64,000 bases of DNA from Williamsia muralis (GTDB lineage: Bacteria > Actinomycetota > Actinomycetes > Mycobacteriales > Mycobacteriaceae). Numbering within the stretch: the first letter of the stretch is position 1; each line of letters begins with the position of its first letter. The DNA lies in assembly GCF_002735905.1 (NCBI RefSeq), contig NZ_PEBD01000004.1, forward strand, positions 1,240,001 through 1,304,000, read 5' to 3'. Of this stretch, positions 51,550-60,095 are shown piece by piece. Position numbers and translations under genes: made by a program. The notes under the pieces were generated by a model. It worked only from the letters and a program-made list of their open reading frames with translations. It was not told the origin of the DNA and did not search any database.

Positions 51550-52761
51550 CTAGTCGCCCTGCAGTACGAGTGTGGTCTGTTCGCCCATCACGCCGCCGTT
51601 GCCGGAGACGAATGCCCGGTTGCAGTCGGGCACCTGGGCCGCACCCGCACGACCCATGATCTGGCGCGTCGCGTCGCATACGTGGTGCATGCCGCCCGCG
51701 AGGCCGGCCTGACCGAAACCCAGTTGTCCTCCCGCGGTGTTGAGCGGGAAGTCACCTCGGAACGTCAGGTCGTGCGAATTAACGAACTCCATGCCCTTGC
51801 CCTTGTCGCAGAATCCCGCGTCTTCCAGGCTCATCAACACGGTGATCGTGTAGCAGTCGTAGATCGACACCATGTCCATGTCGGAGCGGTCGAGCCTGCT
51901 CATGTCGAACGCTGTTTCGGCGGCACGCGCGATCGGACTCTCCAGGAGGTCCTCCGCATACGTCGGTGTCTTATACGCAACGTGTTCGCCGAAACCTTTG
52001 ATCCACACCGGGCGGTTCTTGCTCCGACGGGCCAGGTCGGCCGACGTCACCAGAACCGCGGCGCCGCCCGAACAGGGCATCACGATCTCGAGTCGACGCA
52101 ATGGGTCCGCGATCATCGGGCTCGCCAGAACGTCCTCGATGGTCAGGGGCTTGTCGTGGAACACCGCATCGGGAGTGTTGTTGGCGTTGACGCGCTGATC
52201 CACCACGATCTTGGCCATCGCCCGCTCGTCGTAGCCGTACACCGATCGATACAGTTGCGCGATCTGGCCGTACGGGCCGTTCTGGCCCAGGTTCCCGAAC
52301 GGGATGTCGAACTCGGCCTGCGGTGAACCGAACCGGTTCGACGACGAGCCGTACAGCAGGATGTCGGTCAGACTGTCGGGCAGCGGCTTCTTCTCGTTGT
52401 ACGGAACCCCGTAGTCCGCGGGGATCACGCACAGAACAGCCTGGCAAATACCCAGTTCCACGGCGGCGGCAGCGCGCCAGACCATGGCGGCGGCCGACGC
52501 GCCGCCGAGGTCGACGGTCTCCGCGAAATTGATTCGCGCACCGAGGTATTCGGCGATCGTGGACGGTACGAACATCTCGGACTCGAGCAGGGTGGAGGTG
52601 ACGATCCCGTCGATCTCGACACCGGTGAGGCCCGCATCAGCGATCGCGGCCGCTCCCAGCGTTGCCCACTGCTCCAAGGTGAAGCGCGGCGTACGAGTCG
52701 AGACCTTCTGCGGCGCAAGCTCTTGGAAACCGACCACGGCGGCATCGCCCCGAAAACCCAT
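51550..52761 (-). CDS. thiolase-superfamily protein without the nucleophilic cysteine
   Basis: Protein of 403 aa of the SCP-x/lipid-transfer thiolase subfamily. The N-terminal position of the acyl-accepting Cys reads DLGGASAA (Gly87 in place of Cys), so it cannot act as a normal thiolase. The C-terminal 'NTAGGQLGFGQAGLAGGMHHV' and 'VSGNGGVMGEQ' are conserved. Steroid side-chain aldolases of the Ltp2 type also lack this Cys and work with a DUF35 partner, which is exactly the neighbour here. A retro-aldolase on a beta-hydroxyacyl-CoA is therefore the best hypothesis. Confidence 0.82.
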   Translation of the reverse strand: MGFRGDAAVVGFQELAPQKVSTRTPRFTLEQWATLGAAAIADAGLTGVEIDGIVTSTLLESEMFVPSTIAEYLGARINFAETVDLGGASAAAMVWRAAAAVELGICQAVLCVIPADYGVPYNEKKPLPDSLTDILLYGSSSNRFGSPQAEFDIPFGNLGQNGPYGQIAQLYRSVYGYDERAMAKIVVDQRVNANNTPDAVFHDKPLTIEDVLASPMIADPLRRLEIVMPCSGGAAVLVTSADLARRSKNRPVWIKGFGEHVAYKTPTYAEDLLESPIARAAETAFDMSRLDRSDMDMVSIYDCYTITVLMSLEDAGFCDKGKGMEFVNSHDLTFRGDFPLNTAGGQLGFGQAGLAGGMHHVCDATRQIMGRAGAAQVPDCNRAFVSGNGGVMGEQTTLVLQGD

Positions 52762-52810
52762 GGATACTCCTGCGCGTCAGATCGGAAGATGGAAGTCTTC
52801 CGGCCAACGT

Positions 52811-52829
52811 ACTAGAACTCAAATCTAGT
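52811..52829. promoter_or_regulatory. palindromic operator candidate upstream of the thiolase-like gene
   Basis: ACTAGA-N7-TCTAGT, 50 bp before the thiolase-like start and overlapping the stop codon of the tetR gene. The left half CTAGAAC resembles the half-site of the KstR operator of steroid-degrading actinomycetes. Confidence 0.45.
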
Positions 52830-53445
52830 TTTCAAGGGAGGGGTCGATGGGCGCACCGAACAGGAAGTCGATGAAGCGGTTGCACAGTCGATAGACGTCG
52901 TCCATGGATCCCTCGTTGTACACCGTCCCGGTGAGCACGGTGTTGATGATCGACCACAGCATGATCGCTGCATCCTTGGCTGCCTCGGGTCCCAGGCGCG
53001 CGAAGTCGTCGGCCAACGTGTGTTGGCAGACCTCGAAGAATTGAGCGAGCAAGGCCTTGGCGTTGGGGTCGGCACTGGATTGCAAGATGACGTGCACCTT
53101 GAAGAAGTGCGGTCGTCGCTCGAACGAGGAGATGACGGCATTCATCTTCGCGCGGATCTGGTGCTCGGACAATTCCTCGCCCGACCTCGCATACGCGGGT
53201 GCCGCCCAATCGAGCAGTACCGCGGCGTAGAGGTGCTCCTTGGACGAGAAGTACCGGTACAGCGTGCCCAACGCGACGCCGGCCCCATTGGCCACGTCGC
53301 GGATCTGGATCTGCTCGTACTCCTGCTCTTTGAGGGCGGCATTGGCAGCCTTGATGATCCGCAGGCGGCGAGCCTGCTGCCAGGCGGGCAGCTCCGAACT
53401 GAGCGTTGCCGCTGCAGTTGTCGTTGCCTGTTGCGTCATGGTCAT
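52825..53445 (-). CDS. TetR-family regulator (KstR-like)
   Basis: Regulator of 206 aa with an N-terminal TetR helix-turn-helix (about 28-75: 'IQIRDVANGAGVALGTLYRYFSSKEHLYAAVL') and a helical ligand domain. The recognition helix 'VALGTLYRYFSSKEHL' and overall length resemble KstR, the cholesterol-catabolism repressor that senses steroid-CoA thioesters. It is transcribed toward the thiolase-like and DUF35 genes. Control of that pair through the palindrome at 52811-52829 is likely (inference). Confidence 0.82.
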   Translation of the reverse strand: MTMTQQATTTAAATLSSELPAWQQARRLRIIKAANAALKEQEYEQIQIRDVANGAGVALGTLYRYFSSKEHLYAAVLLDWAAPAYARSGEELSEHQIRAKMNAVISSFERRPHFFKVHVILQSSADPNAKALLAQFFEVCQHTLADDFARLGPEAAKDAAIMLWSIINTVLTGTVYNEGSMDDVYRLCNRFIDFLFGAPIDPSLEN

Positions 53446-53531
53446 CCTTCAGTGGTGCGTCCCGGCCCGGGTACAGCCTAAAACGCCCGACCCGGCAGCA
53501 CGTGCATCACCGGCCACTTCGCACGCGAGTT

Positions 53532-56500
53532 TCATCCGGTGCGGCGCAGTCGCAGGCCGCGAGGCGTGGCCGAGAAGCCGCTTTCCCGGAGATGCTCGGC
53601 GAGGTCACCGGTCAGCACCGGTTCTCCGTTGACCTTCTCCACATACAGCCGATCGACCTGACCTCGGATGACCACCCGTGCCAGCGCGGAGGTGGCTGCG
53701 GCGAGGGTGTCGGCGTCCTCGCTGAACGTGAGCACTGTTTTTCCGCCGCGTTCGACGAACAGCACGAGGTCGCCGTCGACCAGCACCACCAGCGCACCCG
53801 GTTTGCGGCCCGGGCGATGGCCTTCTTTCTGAGGCGGCCAGCCCAGTGCGGAACCGTACGGGTTGGCTGGGTCGGTGGCGGCGAGGGGGATGGCGGACTG
53901 ACCGATGGTCTCCACCTCGTCGCGCAGTCGGTCGACGGTGGTGGTGGCGGCGAACTGCGCACCGCCGAGTCCGTCGATGTAGTAACCGCGTCGCACCTTG
54001 CCACTGTCTTCGAATCCGGTGAGGGCCTTGTACACGCGAGAGAAGCCCCCTTCGACGCCCTCGGTCATCACCGCGCCCTTGGTGACGACGCCGTAGCGGT
54101 CCAGCAGCGTCGAGCACTGCGCGGCGATGGCCAATGTGGGGTCGCTCAGCGGTGGGGGCAGGACAAACCATCGCCCCGTCATCGACATCGGCGCAGTACG
54201 GGGAGTGCGCGCGAATCTGCGCCGCCCGCGGTGCGCCGGTATGCCCCGGACGGCCCCGGGTTTGCGGCCCGGTCCGAGGAGGGCGCGCACCGGAGAGAAC
54301 GTGTCGTTGCTGATACGACCCGCCCAGGCCAGGTCCCACAAGGCCATCTCGAGGTCCGACCCGAGCGGCGCGACACCGTCGACGGACAGCGAGTCGCTCA
54401 GCTGACGGAAGAAGAAGGCGCCGCCCGGAGCGAGCTGGTCCAACACCCGCTCGTGCAGATCGCCCATGTCGATCTCGGTGGGTGCGGGCAGGCTGTCCTC
54501 GGCGAGATCGGCGGGGTGCAGACTGATCCAGCCATCGGATCCGGACAACCGACCGTGCCCGGCCCACAGCACCTCGCCACCCGCAGTGAGCTCGTCGAGC
54601 ATGTCGGGCCGGTAGTCGGACACCCGGGCGGGCAGGATCAGTGACTCCCACGCCGACGCGGGGATGGGAACCCCGGCCAGTTGGTCGATCACCGCAGACA
54701 CCCCGTCGATGCCGCGCAGACGCGTGCGGTCGGTGACGTGCTGCCAGCCGGTGACGAATCGCGCGTAGGTCTGGTGGCTGACGGGAGCTATCTCCGCCCG
54801 GCTTGCCGCGAGCGAGGCCCGGCGCAATCCGGACAGGACCTCGGAGTTGCACCACTGCTCGCCGCTGCGCAGGGTGCCGGCAGGTTCGGGCCGGAAGTCG
54901 CCTTCGACCACCCTCCGCTGGCCGGCCAGCCGCACCAGGGTGTCACGGACAACAGCGATGCCCAGTCCCAGCGCCTCCGCGACATCGGCTGCGACGAACG
55001 GGCCATGGGTGCGCGCGAACCGGCCGACGAGGTCGCCGAGCGGATCGTCGACCGGGTCGAGGAACGCCATCGGAAGGCCCTGCGGTGGCGGGATCCCGAG
55101 CCCGTCCCGCAACCGGCTGGCATCTTCGGCGGCAGCGAACCACACGATGTCTCCGCCGCGGGGAACCTCGATGGCCCGGCCGGCGCCCACCAGCTCGGTG
55201 AGCAGCTCGCGTGAATCGTCGCCGGAGTAGCGAAGGGCCACCGCGTCTGCGGTGAGCGGACCGAGCCAGCGTAAGAGGTCGGCGATGCCTTCGGCGTCTT
55301 TCGCCTGCCGGTCCGGATGCAGGCGTTGGAGTTTGGCCTCGGTGTCGGCGATGACGTTCTGGTCGAGCAACTCCCGTAGGTCGACGCGCCCGAGCAGCTG
55401 CGCCAGCAGCGCGGTGTCGAGGGACAGGGTGGCGGCGCGACGCTCGGCGAGCGGTGCGTCGTCGGCGTACATGAACGCGCCCACGTAGCCGAACAGCAAC
55501 GAGGAGGCCATCGGGGACGGCGTCTCGGTCTCGACCTCGATGACCCGCAGGCGCCGATTCTGGATGCGGGTGAGCATGTCGACAAGGGCCGGCAGGTCGT
55601 ACACGTCCTGCAGACATTCGCGGAACGCCTCGAGGATGATGGGGAACTGCGGGTATTTCCTTGCCACATCCAGCAATTGAGCACTGCGCTGACGCTGCTG
55701 CCACAGCGGCGCACGCTTGCCGGGGTTGCGCCGTGGCAACAGCAGTGCCCGCGCAGCGCATTCGCGGAACCGTGACGCGAACATGGCCGAGCCGCCCAGC
55801 TGCTCGGTGACGATCTGCTCGATCTCGTCGGGCTCGAAACTGAACAACGACGAACCGGGAGGCTGGTCGTCGGTGTCGGGGAGCCTGACGATGATCCCGT
55901 CGTCGGCGGCCGAGACGGCCCCGTCGATGCCGTAGTCCTGCTGCAGACGTGCGGTGACGGCACTGGCCCACGGCGCGTGAACTCTCAGGCCATAAGGGGA
56001 GTGCAGGATCACCCGCCAGTCGCCGAGCTCGTCGCGGAAGCGTTCGACCAACAACGTGCGGTCGGTGGGGAGGTGGCCGGTGGCCGCCTGCTGTTCAGAG
56101 ATGAGCTGCGCCAAATTTTCTCGGGCGAAAGCATTCAGGCCGAGGCGTTCGGCGTGGTCGGCCATCGTGTCCGTGCTGCTGAGCTCGCCGACGAACTTGC
56201 CGATGGCGGCTCCGAGTTCGGCAGGACGGCCGATGCTGTCGCCGTGCCAGAACGGCAGCCGGCCCGCCTGGCCGTACGCCGGAGTGACCAGCACCCGGTC
56301 GTGCGTGATCTCCTCGATCCGCCAGCTGGTCGCGCCCAGGGCGAAGACGTCACCCACCCGGGACTCGTAGACCATCTCCTCGTCGAGTTCGCCGACCCGC
56401 GTTTGCTTTTCGCCCACCATGTACACGGCGAACAGCCCGCGGTCCGGGATCGCGCCGCCAGAGGTGACCGCCAGACGCTGAGCACCGGGACGTCCGGTGA

Positions 56501-58136
56501 TCGTGCCTTTGGCCCGGTCCCAGACCACTCGCGGTCGTAGTTCGGCGAACTCGTCGGACGGGTAACGGCCGGACAGCAGATCAAGCGTGGCGTCATAGAC
56601 CGGACGAGGCAGGGTGGCGTAAGGCGCACTGCGCCGGACGATTTGGTACCACTCGTCGACGTCGATGCTGCCCGTCGCGCACACCGCGACGGTCTGTTGC
56701 GCCAGTACGTCGAGCGGATTGGCCGGAACGACCAGTTCTTCGATGAGTCCGTCGGTCATCCGCTCGACCGCCACAGCACACCGCAGCAGATCGGTGCGGT
56801 GCTTGGGGAACAGCACACCCTGACTGATCTCGCCCACCTGGTGCCCGGCACGACCGATGCGTTGCAATCCGCTGGCCACCGACGGTGGGGCCTCCACCTG
56901 GATGACCAGATCGACAGCACCCATGTCGATGCCGAGTTCGAGACTGCTCGTGGCCACCACACACCGCAGGCGGCCGGACTTGAGGTCGTCCTCGATCTGT
57001 CCGCGTACCTCTTTGCTCACCGATCCGTGGTGGGCGCGCGCGAGCAGGGGCTCGGCACCTTTGCTGGCGCCACTGCCCATCACCTGAGCCGGCGCACCGC
57101 CGGGCACCCGCGGATTGGATGCGGGCTCCGGTGCCTGGCCGAGCCGGGTGGCATGGACCTCGTTGAGGCGGGCCGTGAGCTGCTCGGCCAGGCGACGGGA
57201 GTTGGTGAAGACGATGGTCGACCGGTTCTTCTCGATGAGGTCGACGATCGAGCTCTCCACAAAGGGCCACAGCGATCCGGCCGCCGGAGCGGATGCCTCG
57301 TCGTCGATCTCTTCGTCGCCGGCGATCACCGGGATGTTGGTCATGTCCGCGACAGGGACGTCGACCGAGAGGTCGAACGTCTTGGACGCCGGCGGCTGCA
57401 CGATCGTGTAGGGCCGGCTGCCGGAGAGGAATCCCGCGACACGTTCGGGCGGCCGGACGGTTGCCGACAACCCGATGCGCTGTGCCGGCTTCTCGAGCAA
57501 GGCGTCGAGACGTTCGAGCGACAACGCCAGATGGGTTCCTCGCTTGGTGCCCGCCACGGCGTGCACCTCGTCGACGATGACCGTCTGCACCGAGGTGAGC
57601 GTGTCGCGCGCGGACGACGTGAGCATCAAGAAGAGGGATTCGGGGGTGGTGATCAGGATGTCGGGTGGGGTGCGGAGCAATTGACGGCGCTGTGCGGCCG
57701 GGGTGTCGCCCGATCGGACGCCCACCGTGATCTGGGGGACGGGCAGGTTCAGCTCCTGCGCCGCCCGGGTGATCCCGATCAGGGGTGCGCGCAGGTTGCG
57801 CTCGACATCCACGGCCAGAGCCTTCAGCGGTGAGACGTAGAGAACGCGCGTGCCGGCGGACTTGGCGCCGTCGGGAAGCGGGTCGGCGCCGAGCCGATCG
57901 AGTGCCCACAAGAATGCCGACAGTGTCTTGCCCGACCCGGTGGGGGCGACGACCAGGGTGTTCTGGCCGTCCGCGATGGAGTTCCATGCCCCGAGCTGTG
58001 CTGATGTGGGTGCCGGGAAGGCCGCGTCGAACCACGTACGGGTCGGCGCTGTGAAGCGGCCGAGCACCTTCTGTGCGCTGGGCACCCCGGATGTCGAGGT
58101 GGGGGACTTGCGGGCGGCCATTGCTCCATGATCCAT
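53532..58136 (-). CDS. lhr: Lhr-type ATP-dependent DNA helicase
   Basis: Very large superfamily 2 helicase of 1534 aa. The N-terminal core (1-860) has Walker A 'VVAPTGSGKT', DEVH box 'VIVDEVHAV', motif III 'GLSATVRP', motif IV-VI segments including 'CVVATSSLELGIDMGAVD' and 'QRIGRAGHQ', then a winged-helix and Lhr-core domain. The C-terminal 650 residues are the additional Lhr-CTD typical of actinobacterial and gamma-proteobacterial Lhr. In mycobacteria it is a DNA-damage-inducible 3'-5' translocase. Possible starts are 58190 (TTG), 58136 and 58121 (ATG); none has a good ribosome binding site. Confidence 0.95.
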   Translation of the reverse strand: MDHGAMAARKSPTSTSGVPSAQKVLGRFTAPTRTWFDAAFPAPTSAQLGAWNSIADGQNTLVVAPTGSGKTLSAFLWALDRLGADPLPDGAKSAGTRVLYVSPLKALAVDVERNLRAPLIGITRAAQELNLPVPQITVGVRSGDTPAAQRRQLLRTPPDILITTPESLFLMLTSSARDTLTSVQTVIVDEVHAVAGTKRGTHLALSLERLDALLEKPAQRIGLSATVRPPERVAGFLSGSRPYTIVQPPASKTFDLSVDVPVADMTNIPVIAGDEEIDDEASAPAAGSLWPFVESSIVDLIEKNRSTIVFTNSRRLAEQLTARLNEVHATRLGQAPEPASNPRVPGGAPAQVMGSGASKGAEPLLARAHHGSVSKEVRGQIEDDLKSGRLRCVVATSSLELGIDMGAVDLVIQVEAPPSVASGLQRIGRAGHQVGEISQGVLFPKHRTDLLRCAVAVERMTDGLIEELVVPANPLDVLAQQTVAVCATGSIDVDEWYQIVRRSAPYATLPRPVYDATLDLLSGRYPSDEFAELRPRVVWDRAKGTITGRPGAQRLAVTSGGAIPDRGLFAVYMVGEKQTRVGELDEEMVYESRVGDVFALGATSWRIEEITHDRVLVTPAYGQAGRLPFWHGDSIGRPAELGAAIGKFVGELSSTDTMADHAERLGLNAFARENLAQLISEQQAATGHLPTDRTLLVERFRDELGDWRVILHSPYGLRVHAPWASAVTARLQQDYGIDGAVSAADDGIIVRLPDTDDQPPGSSLFSFEPDEIEQIVTEQLGGSAMFASRFRECAARALLLPRRNPGKRAPLWQQRQRSAQLLDVARKYPQFPIILEAFRECLQDVYDLPALVDMLTRIQNRRLRVIEVETETPSPMASSLLFGYVGAFMYADDAPLAERRAATLSLDTALLAQLLGRVDLRELLDQNVIADTEAKLQRLHPDRQAKDAEGIADLLRWLGPLTADAVALRYSGDDSRELLTELVGAGRAIEVPRGGDIVWFAAAEDASRLRDGLGIPPPQGLPMAFLDPVDDPLGDLVGRFARTHGPFVAADVAEALGLGIAVVRDTLVRLAGQRRVVEGDFRPEPAGTLRSGEQWCNSEVLSGLRRASLAASRAEIAPVSHQTYARFVTGWQHVTDRTRLRGIDGVSAVIDQLAGVPIPASAWESLILPARVSDYRPDMLDELTAGGEVLWAGHGRLSGSDGWISLHPADLAEDSLPAPTEIDMGDLHERVLDQLAPGGAFFFRQLSDSLSVDGVAPLGSDLEMALWDLAWAGRISNDTFSPVRALLGPGRKPGAVRGIPAHRGRRRFARTPRTAPMSMTGRWFVLPPPLSDPTLAIAAQCSTLLDRYGVVTKGAVMTEGVEGGFSRVYKALTGFEDSGKVRRGYYIDGLGGAQFAATTTVDRLRDEVETIGQSAIPLAATDPANPYGSALGWPPQKEGHRPGRKPGALVVLVDGDLVLFVERGGKTVLTFSEDADTLAAATSALARVVIRGQVDRLYVEKVNGEPVLTGDLAEHLRESGFSATPRGLRLRRTG

Positions 58137-58208
58137 GACGGGTCTGACATATAGGGAGAAGGCGCCGACCGGGGGATCGCAGGCGGCCAATCATTCGGCG
58201 GGTCGGTG

Positions 58209-58238
58209 TTGACCGGGCAAAACGCCGCGGAATAGAGT
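58209..58238 (+). promoter_or_regulatory. promoter of the cbtB-cbtA transcript
   Basis: TTGACC (58209-58214), 18 bp, TAGAGT (58233-58238). Predicted start of transcription at about 58245, where the riboswitch begins. Confidence 0.6.
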
Positions 58239-58243
58239 CAGCG

Positions 58244-58352
58244 CACGTCGTGCGAACGGGAAATCCGGTGCAAATCCGGAGCGGTCGCGCCACTGTGAGC
58301 TGATCTCAACCCACCGGGTGGAGCCGCAAGTCAGGGGACCGGGGCACGACAC
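58244..58352 (+). promoter_or_regulatory. cobalamin (B12) riboswitch
   Basis: The conserved core is plain: GGGAA (58258-58262), GGTGCAAATCC (58267-58277) and the B12-box-like GCGCCACTGT (58286-58295), followed by AAGTCAGG and GACC. The closing helix pairs GTCGTGC (58247-58253) with GCACGAC (58344-58350). It ends about 48 bp before cbtB, whose ribosome binding site GAGAGGAG lies just downstream; binding of cobalamin would be expected to shut off expression. Confidence 0.9.
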
Positions 58353-58397
58353 CCACCAGGTCGACGCGGGGCGCGCATCCCGCGAGAGGAGATATCA

Positions 58398-58634
58398 ATG
58401 TCGAGTTCTTCGGTCTCGCAACCGGTTTCGAGTGCCCCCACGTTGGCCGTCGCGGTCCCGGATGTGTCGGTCGTGAATGCCGCACTCTGGCTCACCGCCA
58501 CCACCATGGTCGCGTCCCTCGCCTACTACTTCCTCGGATTCGACCAGGGCGCGGTGTCGGTGTTCGGCAGCGACACCCATGTCCACGAGTACATCCACGA
58601 CGCGCGGCACTTCCTCGGCTTCCCCTGCCACTGA
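58398..58634 (+). CDS. cbtB: CbtB, cobalt transporter accessory subunit
   Basis: Protein of 78 aa with one transmembrane helix (about 25-47) and the C-terminal CbtB hallmark 'HVHEYIHDARHFLGFPCH', rich in His and ending in Cys-His, which probably binds cobalt. CbtB and CbtA form a predicted cobalt importer for B12 synthesis. Strong GAGAGGAG ribosome binding site; directly behind the riboswitch. Confidence 0.93.
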   Translation: MSSSSVSQPVSSAPTLAVAVPDVSVVNAALWLTATTMVASLAYYFLGFDQGAVSVFGSDTHVHEYIHDARHFLGFPCH

Positions 58635-58646
58635 GCAGGCGAACAC

Positions 58647-59477
58647 GTGGAAAAGAAGTTCATCGGCGCCGGACTGCTCTCAGGTCTGGTCGCCGGAATC
58701 GTCGCGTTCGTCTTCGCCCGGATCTACATCGAGCCCCTCGTCGACCGTGCCGTCGGGTATGAGGAAGGCCGGTCGCACGCCGAACTCGAACTGACCGGCG
58801 GATCTCACGCGCACGACCACGAGTTGTTCTCCCGGACGGTGCAGCAGAACTTCGGCGCCGGTGTGGGGTCGGTGGTGTTCGGCCTGATCATCGGGGCATT
58901 CTTCGCCGTTGCCTTCACGGTTGTGTGGGCCTACGTCGGCCGGCGGTACCCGACAACCGACCCGCGGACGGTGGCAGCTCTGCTCGCAGTCTGCGGATTC
59001 GTCGCGGTGTATCTCATTCCCTTCAGTGCGTATCCCGCGAATCCGCCCGCGGTGGGTGGTGACGACACGATCGGGTCGCGCAGTGGGGCGTACCTGACGA
59101 TCCTGCTGCTGTCGGTGGGCTTCACGATCGCTGCAGCGGTCTTGGCGTTCTGGCTGTCACCGAAGATCGGTGGCCTGTATGCGGCAGTGGTGGCGGGCGG
59201 CGCGTATCTGGCCGCGATCGCGGTCACCGTGGTCCTGCTGCCGAGTTTCGACGAGGTGCCGGGCCCGCTCATGGACGGCCAGTCGATGGTGTTCCCGGGG
59301 TTCCCGGCCGATCTGCTCGGCGACTTCCGGTATTACTCGGTGATCAATCAGGTGATCTTGTGGGCAGTGCTCGGCCTCGGATTCGCGGTGGCGCTCAACT
59401 GGATCGGCAAACAGACGGCCCGCACGACCGGTGCAGGTGCTCGCAACGGGGCGGAAGGCGGAGCCCGCCCGACATGA
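58647..59477 (+). CDS. cbtA: CbtA, cobalt transporter membrane subunit
   Basis: Membrane protein of 276 aa with about six helices. The first loop has a His-rich stretch ('GGSHAHDHELFSR') typical of CbtA, and 'FSAYPANPPAVGG' is the conserved Pro-rich loop. The start at 58647 follows cbtB by 12 bp. Predicted to import cobalt with CbtB under control of the cobalamin riboswitch. Confidence 0.92.
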   Translation: MEKKFIGAGLLSGLVAGIVAFVFARIYIEPLVDRAVGYEEGRSHAELELTGGSHAHDHELFSRTVQQNFGAGVGSVVFGLIIGAFFAVAFTVVWAYVGRRYPTTDPRTVAALLAVCGFVAVYLIPFSAYPANPPAVGGDDTIGSRSGAYLTILLLSVGFTIAAAVLAFWLSPKIGGLYAAVVAGGAYLAAIAVTVVLLPSFDEVPGPLMDGQSMVFPGFPADLLGDFRYYSVINQVILWAVLGLGFAVALNWIGKQTARTTGAGARNGAEGGARPT

Positions 59478-60028
59478 CGGGCCAACCCCCACTGGATCTC
59501 ACAGTGGTCGTGGCTGCACGAACGGGCCCCAATGCAACGTTGGCCTTCGGGTCGCACGACGAGCCGCTGGACACCCGAGGACAAGCCGATGCCACGGGTC
59601 TGCGCCTGCACTCGGGCGCGAAAGTCTTTGTTGCTCCGGACGTTTCTGCGCGCGACACGGCCAGGTTGATGGGCGCGCGGGACGCAGACGTGGAACCGGC
59701 ACTGCGGGCCATCGACCTGGGCAGATGGACCGGCCTGCGGCCCGATCAGGTAGACCCCCTCGAACTCGGTCGGTGGTTCGCCGACCCGGCAGCCGCTCCG
59801 CATGGCGGCGAGAGTGTCGTCGATTTTGTTGGGCGCCTTCGCTGTTGGCTGCAAGACCGAGGCGGCGACGATGTCGCAGTGGTCGTCGCCGGAGGTACCG
59901 CACAGGGCGTTGTCGCGGCCGCGATCGGGGCGGACTTCTTCGGCATCGAGGTCCAGCCCGCAGACGTGATCCGATTACGTCGTCGCGGTGGCCGCTGGCG
60001 TCTGCGGCCGGGATCCGGGAATCGGTGA
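59474..60028 (+). CDS. degenerate histidine-phosphatase superfamily protein
   Basis: Protein of 184 aa with the outline of the phosphoglycerate-mutase/CobC fold: 'VVVAARTGPNATLAFG', 'DEPLDTRGQADATGL' and 'LRAIDLGRWTGL', then 'GGESVVDFVGRL' and 'VVVAGGTAQGVV'. The catalytic RHG is replaced (ART) and the second His (usually in VsHg) is Ala/Gly. It should therefore lack phosphatase activity. ATG at 59474 overlaps the cbtA stop. As the third gene of the B12-regulated operon it stands where a CobC-type alpha-ribazole phosphatase would be expected. Confidence 0.75.
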   Translation: MTGQPPLDLTVVVAARTGPNATLAFGSHDEPLDTRGQADATGLRLHSGAKVFVAPDVSARDTARLMGARDADVEPALRAIDLGRWTGLRPDQVDPLELGRWFADPAAAPHGGESVVDFVGRLRCWLQDRGGDDVAVVVAGGTAQGVVAAAIGADFFGIEVQPADVIRLRRRGGRWRLRPGSGNR

Positions 60029-60095
60029 ACCGCCTCGAAAAGTGATCTCGGATTCTAGTGTTGGTGCAGAACGTCGACATCCGAGGGGAATCTGC

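Noticed and set aside
51550-52761. Annotation as an active acetyl-CoA acetyltransferase
   Set aside because: The nucleophilic Cys is replaced by Gly87.
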